Source: Phycisphaerales bacterium | GTDB taxonomy: Bacteria; Planctomycetota; Phycisphaerae; UBA1845; UTPLA1 | NCBI GenBank assembly: GCA_020639075.1 | Contig: JACKHI010000001.1 | Coordinates: 5,208,001-5,272,000, forward strand | Direction of reading: 5' to 3' | DNA length: 64,000 nt | Shown here: piece by piece, positions 1-9,779 of the stretch | Layout: each line of letters begins with the position of its first letter | Position numbering within the stretch: position 1 is the first letter of the stretch | Program-made: the position numbers and the translations under genes | Notes under the pieces: generated by a model | What the model was told of the DNA's origin: nothing | Seen by the model: the letters and a program-made list of their open reading frames with translations, nothing else | Database searches by the model: none

Positions 1-1909
1 GCTGATTCGAATTCGGCGTGTCGGGACAGTTGTCCATATCGTTGGGATCGCCGTCGCCGTCGCGGTCGTCGTCGCAGACATCGCCGAAGGCGTCGTTGTC
101 CTGGTTCGCCTGATCGGCATTCGGCGTGTTGGGGCAATTGTCACTGCCGTTGGGGACATCGTCGCCGTCGCGATCGTCGTCGCAGACATCGCCGAACTCG
201 TCGTTATCGATATTCGCCTGATTCGCATTGCTGATCGTCGGGCAGTTATCGACATCGTCATCGACGCCGTCGCCGTCGTCGTCGTCGTCGCACACATCGC
301 CGAACGCGTCGTTGTCGAGATTGGCCTGGTTCGGGTTGTGGATACTCGGGCAATTGTCGACATCGCCGCAGACGCCGTCGTCGTCGATGTCGTCGTCAGG
401 GTCGTTGGCGCAGCCGTCGCAGGCGTCGCCGATGTCGTCCATGTCGGCGTCGGCCTGGTTGGCGTTGGCTGTCGTCGGGCAGTTGTCGACATCGTCGTCG
501 ACGCCGTCGCCGTCGTCGTCGTCGTCGCAGACATCGCCGAAGGCGTCATGGTCGAGGTTGGCCTGGTCGAGGTTCGGGACGTCGGGACAGTTGTCCATGG
601 CGTTCGGGATCGTGTCGCCGTCGCGATCATCGTCGCACGCGTCGCCTTCCATGTCGTTGTCCTGGTCGGCCTGATCCGCGTTGGCGATATTCGGGCAGTT
701 GTCGACGTCGTTATCGACGTTGTCGCCGTCCTTGTCGTCGTCGCAGGCATCGCCGAAGGCGTCCATGTCGATGTTGGCCTGATCGGGATTGATCGTGAAC
801 GGGCAGTTGTCGACGTCGTCGTTGACGTTGTCGTTGTCATCGTCCGGATCGCAAGCGTCGCCCTGCATGTCGTTGTCGTTATTGGCCTGATCGGTATTGG
901 CCGTGAACGGGCAGTTGTCCGAGACGTCGGGGACGTTGTCGTTGTCGTCGTCATCGTCGCAGGCGTCGCCGAATGCGTCGTTGTCGTTGTTCGCCTGGTT
1001 GGTGTTTGACGTGAACGGGCAGTTGTCCACGTTGTCGTTGACGTTGTCGTTGTCGTCATCGGGATCGCAGGCGTCGCCGAGCTGGTCGTTATCGTTGTTC
1101 GCCTGATCGGTGTTCATTGTGAAGGGGCAGTTGTCGACGTCGTCGTTGATCGTGTCGTTGTCGTCGTCGGGATCGCAGGCGTCGCCCATCATGTCGTTGT
1201 CGTTGTTCGCCTGGCCGGGATTGCTGACGAACGGACAGTTGTCAACGCCATCGGGCACTTCGTCGTTGTCGTCATCGGGATCGCACGCGTCGCCGAGCGC
1301 GTCGTTGTCGTTATTGGCCTGGTTCGTGTTGGGCGTATTGGGGCAGTTATCGACGTCGCCGCAGATCGTGTCGTTGTCGATATCGTTGAGCGGGTCGTTC
1401 GGACAGGTGTCGTTGGCGTTGCAGATCAAGTCGCCGTCGGTATCCGCGCAGACGACGATGGCCGCCGGAAGCCGAATCGAGTTGTTCGCACCGGAGCACG
1501 GGACGTTGTTGATATCGCGATGCGCGATGATGTCCAGGTTGTAAGTGCCCGGGAACAGACCGGTGATCATGATCTGGAAGTTCTGCGAGAGATCCGTGCC
1601 GATCTGGTAGTCGGGGACGATGTCGACGCAGGCACCGAGCGGCGTGCCGGGGATCTCCCAGAATGTCGAACCCCATTCCGATTCTTCGGTCAGATCGAGG
1701 TTGATGACGATCGTGATCGTGTCGCCGTTGGCGAGCGTGATCGGATCGCCATTTTCGGCGATCGTGGCGTCCGCCATCGTCGGCGTCCATGGCGTGCCGC
1801 CGTTGAGCGTGATTTGGTTGAAAAACCGTGCCGCAAAAGCGGGGGCGCTGGCTGCCAAGAGGCATCCCAGCGTGGTCGCGATGATTGTTCTGTACCGGCG
1901 CTCCGTCAT
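1..1909 (-). CDS. Thrombospondin type 3 repeat surface protein (3' end outside window)
   Basis: The minus-strand frame stays open from an ATG at 1909 to the window edge, so at least 636 residues are visible and the C terminus is missing. AAAGGACG just upstream is a good ribosome-binding site. The N terminus is a signal peptide ending near APAFA-A. About 130 residues of beta-rich sequence follow, and then an array of acidic repeats of roughly 36 residues with the pattern DNDxFGDVCDDDxDGDxVxNxxDNCPxTPNxxQ. This is the calcium-binding thrombospondin type 3 repeat, and at least a dozen copies are present. In this family such arrays form Ca-stabilised rods on secreted or surface proteins. The specific role is unknown. 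The strong period-3 GC pattern produces long spurious open frames on the other strand. Confidence 0.85.
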   Translation of the reverse strand, partial: MTERRYRTIIATTLGCLLAASAPAFAARFFNQITLNGGTPWTPTMADATIAENGDPITLANGDTITIVINLDLTEESEWGSTFWEIPGTPLGACVDIVPDYQIGTDLSQNFQIMITGLFPGTYNLDIIAHRDINNVPCSGANNSIRLPAAIVVCADTDGDLICNANDTCPNDPLNDIDNDTICGDVDNCPNTPNTNQANNDNDALGDACDPDDDNDEVPDGVDNCPFVSNPGQANNDNDMMGDACDPDDDNDTINDDVDNCPFTMNTDQANNDNDQLGDACDPDDDNDNVNDNVDNCPFTSNTNQANNDNDAFGDACDDDDDNDNVPDVSDNCPFTANTDQANNDNDMQGDACDPDDDNDNVNDDVDNCPFTINPDQANIDMDAFGDACDDDKDGDNVDNDVDNCPNIANADQADQDNDMEGDACDDDRDGDTIPNAMDNCPDVPNLDQANLDHDAFGDVCDDDDDGDGVDDDVDNCPTTANANQADADMDDIGDACDGCANDPDDDIDDDGVCGDVDNCPSIHNPNQANLDNDAFGDVCDDDDDGDGVDDDVDNCPTISNANQANIDNDEFGDVCDDDRDGDDVPNGSDNCPNTPNADQANQDNDAFGDVCDDDRDGDGDPNDMDNCPDTPNSNQ

Positions 1910-2221
1910 GGTCGTCCTTTCCAATCCATTGGAAATAAGGTGAATTGTCTGCTGCCGACGCCGGATGGCATCCCCCCGGAAGCCGGCCATACTTACCATA
2001 ATTATCGGGTCTTCGGCCCGAAAAGTGGAGATTATAGGGCGTTAAATGCCGATTGACGCCTCCAGTTCGCTCTGCGAGACACGGATGGGGCGCCAACCGG
2101 CATCCCTACCAGAATTCCGAAAATCACGACGTAGGTCTGACACTCAGGAGTGTGGGTCGGCGGATTTGGCGGGTCGGTGGCCTGTGATTTTTGGTGTTGT
2201 GACGAATACGGGCGGGAGGCG
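1910..2221. other. Intergenic gap, no gene seen
   Basis: These 312 bases lie between the end of rodA and the start of the thrombospondin-repeat gene, both on the minus strand. They should hold the promoter and leader of the latter. A small palindrome (ACACTC-AG-GAGTGT, near 2139-2152) is present without a T-run. I see no convincing coding frame or RNA gene. Confidence 0.4.
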
Positions 2222-3391
2222 CTATTCGTCGTCGAATTCGAAGGGCTTCGGGGCCATGTCGACGGGGCGTCGCCGGGCGACGCTCACGAGCAGTCCGAGG
2301 GCGATGTAGTTGCTGATCAGACCGCTGCCGCCGGCGCTGACGAACGGCAGCGACATGCCGGTGATGGGCATCTGTCCGATCGTCATTCCGATGTTGATCA
2401 GCGTTTGCGAGCAAAGGACGGCACAGACGCCGACTGCGAGGAGCCGGCCGAGCGGGTCGTTTGTGGCGGAGGCGATCGTCAGACCTGTGGCGATGATGAT
2501 CAGATACAGCAAGATTACGAACAGAGAGCCCAGGAATCCCCATTGGTGGGCAACGACGGCGAAAATGAAATCGTTGTGCTCCTCCGGCAACAGGTTGTGG
2601 CGGAAGAACGCGCTTTGCTTGAATCCCTGCCCGGCGATGCCGCCGCTGCCGATGGCGATTTTTGACTGGCTCAACTGATAGCCGGCGTTCAGACGCCAGT
2701 TTGTATCCGTCTGGTCCTGATGGAACAGGGACTGAATCCGTTGCCGTTGATAGGGGTTCATCAGGGGTGAGAAGTAGAACACTGGGACGGCGATCATGCC
2801 CAACCCGAGGATGACGAGCAGGTGACGATTCTTCGCGCCCGCGACGTAGAGCATGACAAACAGCGTTGGCAGAAGCAGGAGGCTGGTGCCAAGGTCGGGT
2901 TCCTTCAGGATCATGCCGAGGGGTACGAGCGTGAGGATGAAGGGCATCAGCAATCCGCCGATCGTTCGATAGTTGGTTCGATAGCGAAGATATGAGGCCA
3001 ATGCGAGAATGAACGATACTTTCGCGTACTCCGAAACCTGGAATGTCATTGGGCCGATCGTGATCCAGCGATAGGCGTTCCGCCGGGCGATGATGAACGG
3101 CGACATCGGCACGTATCGAGCGACGAGCAGGGCAGCGAGCGCGACGAGTGTCAGAAAGAAGAGGACATACGACCAGCGGCCGAGTTCGCGATATCCGATG
3201 ATCTGAACGGCGAAAAAACCGCCCAGCCCGATCGACAGGAACATGATCTGCCGCATCGTGACGCGCGGCGGACCCTCGAGCCCCGCCTCCGCCGAATACA
3301 CGCCGAGCAGCCCGAGAGCCGTCAGCATCAGCGCCGCCAACAGCACGGGCCAGCCGAGCGCGGGAATCGCGCGTCCCCAATTCCGCATCAC
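2222..3391 (-). CDS. rodA: Rod shape-determining protein RodA (SEDS glycosyltransferase)
   Basis: 389 residues, the usual RodA length, with about ten membrane segments. SEDS proteins polymerise lipid II into glycan strands in the inner membrane, with a class B PBP as partner. Diagnostic stretches are EYAKVSFILALASYL (the FQPSELAK-like region), KEPDLGTSLLLLPT (the PDxGT motif), EEHNDFIFAVVAHQWGF (the catalytic-loop region containing the essential Asp) and the C-terminal GMSLPFVSAGGSGLI. Its ATG overlaps the stop of the PBP2 gene by 4 bases (ATGA), so the two are translationally coupled. That matches the RodA-PBP2 complex. It is the last gene of the lnt-HEAT-mreD-mrdA-rodA run. Confidence 0.95.
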   Translation of the reverse strand: MMRNWGRAIPALGWPVLLAALMLTALGLLGVYSAEAGLEGPPRVTMRQIMFLSIGLGGFFAVQIIGYRELGRWSYVLFFLTLVALAALLVARYVPMSPFIIARRNAYRWITIGPMTFQVSEYAKVSFILALASYLRYRTNYRTIGGLLMPFILTLVPLGMILKEPDLGTSLLLLPTLFVMLYVAGAKNRHLLVILGLGMIAVPVFYFSPLMNPYQRQRIQSLFHQDQTDTNWRLNAGYQLSQSKIAIGSGGIAGQGFKQSAFFRHNLLPEEHNDFIFAVVAHQWGFLGSLFVILLYLIIIATGLTIASATNDPLGRLLAVGVCAVLCSQTLINIGMTIGQMPITGMSLPFVSAGGSGLISNYIALGLLVSVARRRPVDMAPKPFEFDDE

Positions 3392-5568
3392 GACGGATCC
3401 TCTGACTTGCCGCGCGCCAGCGATTCGCCCGAGCCGGTTCCCGTACCCAGATAGTCGTGCGGACTATCGAGCAGTACCTGGAGCACTTTTTGTCCGACGG
3501 GGGCGGCGACCTGGCCGCCGCTGCCGCCGTATTCGATGATGAGCGCCATCGCGATGCGAGGATGCTTGTAGGGCGCGAATGCAGCGAACCACGCATGGGG
3601 CGGCGGCGATTTCTCTTTTTCGCGGGGCGGCGGCCAGCGCTCGACGATTTTCCGCTTCATGAGCCGGGCGTTCTCGCCATCGGGAAGCGTCGCCCGCGCG
3701 GCTTCGATTGTCGGTGCGAGGATCGTCTGTTCATGACTGCCGGAATCAAACGTGTAGGCCGTCACAGTCGCTCGTGCCGTGCACTGTGCGCTGCCCGTTT
3801 TTCCGCAGACGACGATGTTCTCCATGCGCGCCGTGCGTTCCGCCGTACCGCCTTCCTCATTGACGCATCGATAGAGACCGCGCCGAGCCGTATTGATGGC
3901 TGACGTTCGCAGCCCTGGAATGTCTCGTGCGGGGCGTCGCCGATCGTCATCCGCCAGGATCGTGGGTTCCTGGAATCGACCGCTCGCGAGCGTTGCGTAC
4001 ATGTTGGCAGCCTGGAGAGGCGTGATTTGCAGTTCACCCTGACCGATGGCGTAGTTTCTGCCATCGGCGACGCGATAGCCGCGACCTCGTCGTTCGAAGA
4101 TCCACTCCTGCGTCGGGATGATTCCGCTTCGTTCCTCGATCAGGCCGGTGCCGCTCTGAGCGTCCGCCGACCGATTCGGTCCGAGGACGAAGTCGGAATA
4201 GAAACTCGTCAAGCGATGGGCGTTCAGTCGCTCACCCAGGGCGTAGAAGTAGATGTTGCAGCTGTGCTGAATCGCCTCTTCTGCGTTGACATTGCCGTGG
4301 CCCGGCTGATGGCGCCAGTATGTCCAGCAGTGCCAGTGCTTGGAGTCGTTTTTGTAGCTGCCGTCGCAGAACGTCGTCGCGGCCGGATCGACGAGACCGT
4401 AGCGAAAGCCCGCGAGCAATGCGACGGGCTTCATGATGGAGCCGGGCTGGTATTCTTCGGCGACGGCGCGAAACAACAGGGGACGATATCGCGTGTCATC
4501 GCGGAGACTGTCGTAGTGTTCGCGAAATGTCTCCAGGCTGAACGTGGGGACGCTGACCATCGCCAGCACTTCGCGCGTCGCCACATCGAGGATGACGCAG
4601 CTTGCGCCCGTTCGGTTCGGGTCCTCCATCACGGCGTCCATGAGGAGCGAGGCGATCTGCTGCTGCAAGTCGAGGTCGATCGTCAGCCGGACGTCGTTCC
4701 CATCGATGGGATCGATGTGTTCGACGACTTGCAGGTCGAGATCGTTTTCCTCGTAGCCGCGCGTACCGCGAAGCGTTTCCTCGGCGAGCAGTTCGGCGCC
4801 CGAGGTCCCGGCCATATCGCCGGCGCGATAGTGTGCGAGGCTGTCGTCGCCGCGCGGGTCATTTTCGATGCGCTCGGACGACACTTGGCCGATGCGGCCG
4901 AGGATATGACAGAGCGGCTGCGCCCGATCGTGCCAGACGCGCCGCACGGACGGTTCGATTCGAACGAACGGCAGGTCCCGAAGGGCCATTTCGATTTTGG
5001 CGCGGGCGTCCGCCGTTACGTCGCGCATGAGCGCGTGATGCAGGTTCTGTTCCTTGATCCGAAAGTCCTTAAGTTCCTTGCGTTCGTCCTCGCGTCGGTG
5101 ATTCCAGATGTACTCGCGCAGGCTCTGGACGGATTCAACGATCTGATCGCGGCGGAGCAGAAGGTCGTCGACCGGTGTTCCGCTGAGGCGTGACAGCCGG
5201 TCGTAGAATGCGTCGAGGCGATCCGTCGCTTCGACCCGCAGCGACTGCGGATCGGCGTCGTGCCAGTCGGGTTCGGACCTGCGGATTTCCAGGGCATAGT
5301 CTTCGACGAATTCGTCGTTCGCCTCCAGTGCGCCGTAGTCGACCGTCAGATCGTAGGCCGGCTCATCGGAAACGAGGACCTCGCCGAATCGGTCGCGAAT
5401 CGCGCCGCGCAGGGGTGGGAGATAGCGTCTCGGGGCGATGAGGGCCGCGGCCGCGTATTCGCGGAATTCAGCGCGTTCGAGGATCTGGAGGCGATACAGG
5501 CGCGCAAGCATCACGAGTCCGCAGAGGACGGGTATAGTCAGCACGACTCGCAAGCGGCGCTCAAACAT
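3388..5568 (-). CDS. mrdA: Penicillin-binding protein 2, class B transpeptidase
   Basis: 726 residues from the ATG at 5568. An in-frame TTG at 5670 would add 34 residues but has no better ribosome-binding site. One N-terminal membrane anchor (about residues 7-27) is followed by the dimerisation domain and the transpeptidase domain. The three active-site motifs are present: SIMK (about residues 377-380, nucleophile Ser), SCN (436-438) and KTG (590-592). The enzyme cross-links lateral-wall peptidoglycan in the periplasm alongside RodA. Compared with E. coli PBP2 (633 aa) it is long, with extra charged sequence before the catalytic domain and a Pro/Lys-rich insert (PPPREKEKSPPP) after KTG. It lies between mreD and rodA in the elongasome operon. 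Confidence 0.93.
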   Translation of the reverse strand: MFERRLRVVLTIPVLCGLVMLARLYRLQILERAEFREYAAAALIAPRRYLPPLRGAIRDRFGEVLVSDEPAYDLTVDYGALEANDEFVEDYALEIRRSEPDWHDADPQSLRVEATDRLDAFYDRLSRLSGTPVDDLLLRRDQIVESVQSLREYIWNHRREDERKELKDFRIKEQNLHHALMRDVTADARAKIEMALRDLPFVRIEPSVRRVWHDRAQPLCHILGRIGQVSSERIENDPRGDDSLAHYRAGDMAGTSGAELLAEETLRGTRGYEENDLDLQVVEHIDPIDGNDVRLTIDLDLQQQIASLLMDAVMEDPNRTGASCVILDVATREVLAMVSVPTFSLETFREHYDSLRDDTRYRPLLFRAVAEEYQPGSIMKPVALLAGFRYGLVDPAATTFCDGSYKNDSKHWHCWTYWRHQPGHGNVNAEEAIQHSCNIYFYALGERLNAHRLTSFYSDFVLGPNRSADAQSGTGLIEERSGIIPTQEWIFERRGRGYRVADGRNYAIGQGELQITPLQAANMYATLASGRFQEPTILADDDRRRPARDIPGLRTSAINTARRGLYRCVNEEGGTAERTARMENIVVCGKTGSAQCTARATVTAYTFDSGSHEQTILAPTIEAARATLPDGENARLMKRKIVERWPPPREKEKSPPPHAWFAAFAPYKHPRIAMALIIEYGGSGGQVAAPVGQKVLQVLLDSPHDYLGTGTGSGESLARGKSEDPS

Positions 5569-5774
5569 TCGATGCCGGAATTCCTGGCCTTTGCGTTGCT
5601 GGCGATCCGGACGCCGTCGCCGCGCCAAAACGACGAACGGGGCGATCGGGATCGCCGTCCAAATCGGCAAAGAGTTCCCACTCTATACGCACTAGGTCCG
5701 CATGTGGAGCGGAACAAAGTTGTGATTTTCCGAATGCGACATCGTAGCGCGGGAATTCTTCCGTCACGCTGGTA

Positions 5775-6302
5775 TCAGCCCATTCGAAGGTGACGCGTGG
5801 GGCCCAGACCCAGGGCTCCGCGCATTCGCCGCAGCGCCCAGAATGCATATGGGGCGAGCAGACCGGTGTAGACCGCTTCCCAGACGCCGATGATCAGAAA
5901 CCGGATCGCTGCGCCCTCGACGTCAAGGACGTACGTCAGATGCAGGATCATGATGCACGTCACGAACAGTCGGGTTGCGAAGCAATAGATCATCTGCGTG
6001 AACGGGCTGTCCTGGATTGTGTAGTCACGCATTCCGACGATCAGAACGCCCGCGACGCCGAGCCCGACGGCGTGCACGCCGACGTTGGAATGCGAGGCGT
6101 AGCCGATCGACGTCAGGTCGATCAGGAACCCGGTGCACCAGCAGGCCAGGAGGGCGTCGTAGCGTTGTGCGTGCAGGGCGTAGTACACGGCGAGAATGAT
6201 GAGCAGGTCGGGGCGAATCGAGTGGATCTCTATGACGGGTGCGATCGTTGTCTGCACGACGGCGCCGAAGTAGAGCAGAATGAGGAAGGGTATCCAACGC
6301 AT
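5775..6302 (-). CDS. mreD: Rod shape-determining protein MreD
   Basis: 175 residues with about five membrane helices, starting MRWIPFLILLYFGAVVQTT. MreD is a small inner-membrane component of the elongasome that associates with MreC and PBP2. The assignment rests on the size, the hydrophobic profile, the RPDLLIILAVYYAL segment typical of the family, and the position directly upstream of mrdA and rodA. mreB and mreC, the usual upstream partners, are not adjacent: the preceding genes are a HEAT-repeat lipoprotein and lnt. The 206-base gap to the preferred mrdA start contains no other evident gene. Confidence 0.85.
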   Translation of the reverse strand: MRWIPFLILLYFGAVVQTTIAPVIEIHSIRPDLLIILAVYYALHAQRYDALLACWCTGFLIDLTSIGYASHSNVGVHAVGLGVAGVLIVGMRDYTIQDSPFTQMIYCFATRLFVTCIMILHLTYVLDVEGAAIRFLIIGVWEAVYTGLLAPYAFWALRRMRGALGLGPTRHLRMG

Positions 6303-6319
6303 GATTTGACGTCGATTCG

Positions 6320-7372
6320 CTATCGGCCCTGCAACTTGTCTATGGTGCGAACGGCGGCCCGGGCGACGGCCAGTCTGACGTATTCCGTCTGGCCTGTCGC
6401 GTAGAAGGCGCGCTTCAGAGGTTCGAGGGCCATTGGGTCGGCCAACTCTTCCAATGCCAGTGCAGCGATGCCGCGTATCCGCTTGATCTGCTGTTCAGGC
6501 GGATCATGCGGAATGCTCCTATCGGGGCTGTTGAAGTTCAGGTATTCGACGGCGAGCGGGCGGACTTCGCTCTTTCCGAGGCCCGCCAGGCCGCGAATCG
6601 CCAAGACGCGGACCTCGGGAACTTCCGCATCCTGGAGTCGGACCCAGAAGAGCTCCTCCGCATCCGGGGCCTTCGCGTTGGCCAGCATCATCAGGGCGAT
6701 GCCCGCGTCCTGCGGAATCGCGCTGCGACCGACGAACATCAGGCGCTCGATCGCCTTTTCGTCGCCGAGGATTGCAAGACCTTCCAGGATCTGCATTCGC
6801 GGGAGTTCCTTCTTTTCCCGCCGCAGCGCTTCGCGAAGCACTTTGATCATTCGAGGATCATGCATCCGTCCGATCGCCAGGGCGGCGTTTGCGCGCACCG
6901 TCTCATCCGGATCGTTGAGCAGCAGCTGTGCAAGTTCGCCGGTGCGCGAACGATCGCCGAACTGATGCAACGCGAAGAGGGCGGCGATTCGCACGTTCTT
7001 GTCCTGCGACTCGGATCGGGTTCTGGCAAGCTCGTCGAATTGCCGGCTGTTGGTGTCGCCGGCCGCCATCAGGCTCGCGAATACAATGCCCGAGTATTTG
7101 TTCTCGATGTTGAGCGGGATGGCCTTGCGCTCGATGCCTTCCTTCGGCGCGACGGCGGCAAAGGCCTCGATCGCCTGCATGCGAAGCGAAGGTTCGCGGC
7201 TGAACGCCGAGTCCTCCATGACCTTCAGGCAGTCCTGGCGGAATTCGGCGCGCTCGTTCTTCGGCAACACGCTGACGCCGCCATTCTGGACGCAACCCGT
7301 CAGTGCTGTCAGCACGCAGACGACAACCGGCAGGCGGCCGCGTTCGATTCGTCGAACATTAATTGGATGCAT
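6320..7372 (-). CDS. HEAT-repeat lipoprotein
   Basis: 350 residues. A signal peptide ends in the lipobox LTGC (Cys about residue 27), so the mature protein should be lipid-anchored. The rest is alpha-helical repeats of about 35 residues with HEAT/PBS-lyase character, for example DPDETVRANAALAIGRM and VPEVRVLAIRGLAGLGKS. Such solenoids are usually protein-binding scaffolds. The gene overlaps the end of lnt by 14 bases and stands 17 bases before mreD, so it is probably translated as part of the envelope operon. A role as an elongasome or lipoprotein-maturation accessory is inferred from this position only. Confidence 0.75.
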   Translation of the reverse strand: MHPINVRRIERGRLPVVVCVLTALTGCVQNGGVSVLPKNERAEFRQDCLKVMEDSAFSREPSLRMQAIEAFAAVAPKEGIERKAIPLNIENKYSGIVFASLMAAGDTNSRQFDELARTRSESQDKNVRIAALFALHQFGDRSRTGELAQLLLNDPDETVRANAALAIGRMHDPRMIKVLREALRREKKELPRMQILEGLAILGDEKAIERLMFVGRSAIPQDAGIALMMLANAKAPDAEELFWVRLQDAEVPEVRVLAIRGLAGLGKSEVRPLAVEYLNFNSPDRSIPHDPPEQQIKRIRGIAALALEELADPMALEPLKRAFYATGQTEYVRLAVARAAVRTIDKLQGR

Positions 7373-9566
7373 GAGCAGTGCCCTCCATGGCAGGGGATTG
7401 TCGCCGTCGGACGACGCGATATCTCAGCCAGTCTAGCACGCCGAGACCGCTCGCAACAAGCATGATCGCTGCGAACCAGTCGCCCCATCGCGTATACAGC
7501 GTGATTCGCGGGTCGATGCGAATCCGCGCCGATACGACGCCCGGGGCCGTCGTCGGTCGCTCGCGCCATCGGCGGACCATTGCGATATCGTCGTTGAGCT
7601 GATCGAGCAGCGTCGCAACAGTCTGCTTGAGAATCCCGGGGGCGAGATCCGAGATCGAGCCGGTAATCGTCAGAATCCGATCGGCGTAGATGAAGTACTC
7701 GGGTCCGATCGCCGAGTACGCCGCCGACAATCGCGATTCGACGGTCTTGACGACTTCATCGCGGGTCGCCCTAAGCTTCTGCGCCGGGAGATTCCCGGCG
7801 TTCAGCTTTTCGGCGATCGACGTCAGGTCGTGCAAGACGGCTTCAACGTTGTCGAGCTGTTTGATCTGCTCGTCGGTCAATCGGACTCTCGTATGGATTT
7901 TTCCGTTGGGATAGATGATCGCGCTCTCGCCCGTGTTGACGCTACGCGCCACGGCGACGCGATTCTCCACGGCGCGGAAGACGCCGGCGGCGAGATGCTC
8001 CTCCAGCTCCGTCGAATGATGAAACCAGCCGTCGTTGCTCATGCAGCAGAGCACGTCGATGCTCTTGCCCGCGGGCGTGTTGTCCGGACCGCGAACGAAC
8101 CCGCGCGGCACGTAGGGCATGATCTCTTCGTAACAGATCGGCGTGCCGACGCGATAGATCTTCTTCGAATCCCGCGTCTCAACGAGGAAGGGGACGAACG
8201 CCTCGCCCGGCGTCATTGTGTAATGCGATCCCTCGCCGAATGGTGCGAGTGAGTTGATCCACTGATAGGCCCGCGGCCACGTCCATCGGAACGGCACGTA
8301 CTCGCTGATCATCACGAGATGCCGTTTGCTGTACATCGCGCGAGGCTTCGTCTCGCCCGGAACGAGTAGGTAGGACGAGTTGTAGGCGCGGACGTGCGGC
8401 GGAATCGCCGACTTGTATGACACGATTCCACCTGCGCCCAGAATCAGCGACACATGTGCATCGTCGCATACCTGTTGGAAGCCCTTTCGCACCTGCATGG
8501 CGAACGACTGCACCTGCGGCATCACGGATGCCGGCGCGCCGGCAAAGCGGCGTTGTCGGATGAATTCCAGCGTATCGCGATCGTACGTTTCGAACTCCTC
8601 ATTCGCGTAGCAATAGGGGATGATCGACTCCGGCATCACGATCAGGTCCGGCGTCGGCTCGAGGGCCGCCGCCTGTTGCGCGAGCCGCAAGTGGGCGAGA
8701 TACGTTTCGGGGCCGTCAAAGCGACGATTGGGTTGCACGCCGAGCTGCTGAAGTATGTCGTGTTGCACGACGGCGATTCGCGGTCCCTCGGCCATGTGTC
8801 GTTCGTTTTTCTGCGCACTTCCGTAGATCAACGTCAGGATGACGATCGCCGACGTCGTCACTGTGCCAAGGGGCATTCGTGGTACGCGTCCGCCGCGACG
8901 CATCACGATCGGCTGCATCAGAAGGTCAACGAACCACCCATTGACCGCGACGACCATAAACGTCACGCCGTAGGCGCCGACGAGATCCGCGATCTGGATG
9001 ACTGATTGAAGCTTGTATTGACTGTGCCCCAGCAGAACCATCGGGAACCCCAATGGACCGCTGGACCGAAGAAACTCGATGCCTGTCCAGACGATCGGGG
9101 CCGCGATGGCCGCTGAGACGCCGCGGCGATTGTACAAATGCCGGATCGGCCACGCTGCGAGCGGCATGAAGATCCCGAAAAAGAGGCAGAATGCGATGTA
9201 GCCTTCCATCGTCACGGGCTCAAGCCAGTAGACGTTGATGGCGAAATAGGCGACGCCGAAGAGATAGCTGATGAAGTAGAGAAAACGGCTCGAACCGCCG
9301 CGGCAGACGCACAACAGCCACGGGACCAAGCAAATATAGGCGATCGGCCAGAGATTCAATCGCGGGAAGATCAGGATCGTCATGCCGAGCGACGCCAGCG
9401 TCAGCAGAAGGATCGCCTTCTTGCTCTGGATGGCGCCGAGACCGGCGACGAGGGTGCCGCGCCGATCGGTCTGTGAAGATGCCCCGCGATCGCGCCGGGC
9501 GTTTCGCGTGCGTCGTCCTTTGCCGCCGCCCTGCGACGCTGTTGCCTGTCGTCCCTGACTGCTCAT
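7359..9566 (-). CDS. lnt: Apolipoprotein N-acyltransferase
   Basis: 735 residues from the ATG at 9566. Upstream in-frame starts would add a basic, non-conserved tail. The protein has multiple N-terminal membrane segments, then a nitrilase-fold periplasmic domain, then a last membrane helix near the C terminus. The expected Glu-Lys-Cys triad is recognisable in VMPESIIPY (Glu), SKRHLVMISEYVPF (Lys) and GTPICYEEIMPY (Cys). Lnt adds the third acyl chain to the N-terminal Cys of lipoproteins, which fits the several lipobox proteins in this window. It is longer than E. coli Lnt (512 aa). The extra length is a basic N-terminal region and roughly 150 residues between the nitrilase domain and the last helix. 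It is the first gene of the envelope operon. Confidence 0.92.
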   Translation of the reverse strand: MSSQGRQATASQGGGKGRRTRNARRDRGASSQTDRRGTLVAGLGAIQSKKAILLLTLASLGMTILIFPRLNLWPIAYICLVPWLLCVCRGGSSRFLYFISYLFGVAYFAINVYWLEPVTMEGYIAFCLFFGIFMPLAAWPIRHLYNRRGVSAAIAAPIVWTGIEFLRSSGPLGFPMVLLGHSQYKLQSVIQIADLVGAYGVTFMVVAVNGWFVDLLMQPIVMRRGGRVPRMPLGTVTTSAIVILTLIYGSAQKNERHMAEGPRIAVVQHDILQQLGVQPNRRFDGPETYLAHLRLAQQAAALEPTPDLIVMPESIIPYCYANEEFETYDRDTLEFIRQRRFAGAPASVMPQVQSFAMQVRKGFQQVCDDAHVSLILGAGGIVSYKSAIPPHVRAYNSSYLLVPGETKPRAMYSKRHLVMISEYVPFRWTWPRAYQWINSLAPFGEGSHYTMTPGEAFVPFLVETRDSKKIYRVGTPICYEEIMPYVPRGFVRGPDNTPAGKSIDVLCCMSNDGWFHHSTELEEHLAAGVFRAVENRVAVARSVNTGESAIIYPNGKIHTRVRLTDEQIKQLDNVEAVLHDLTSIAEKLNAGNLPAQKLRATRDEVVKTVESRLSAAYSAIGPEYFIYADRILTITGSISDLAPGILKQTVATLLDQLNDDIAMVRRWRERPTTAPGVVSARIRIDPRITLYTRWGDWFAAIMLVASGLGVLDWLRYRVVRRRQSPAMEGTAHASN

Positions 9567-9779
9567 AGGGGGCGGAGTGTAACGGGAGCCCGCCGTCGAC
9601 GCATCAGTCGCGATCGTCACTCGTGGCGGTGCGGAGGGGTTTCGACGGCACGGCCTGGCGGAGACCGGCCAGCCGTGGCCGTGTTGACGTGTCGCGATAT
9701 CGCCGGCGTCGACCTTGTCTTCGGTCGTTTGCGTTTGTGAGCGATCGTCAGGCATAATCCCCGGGATCGGAGTGCATCC

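Noticed and set aside
338..1009. Long plus-strand open frame opposite the thrombospondin repeats
   Set aside because: It is a Val/Asp/Gly-rich mirror of the repeat DNA. The minus-strand frame has a signal peptide and a recognised repeat, so this one is a shadow.
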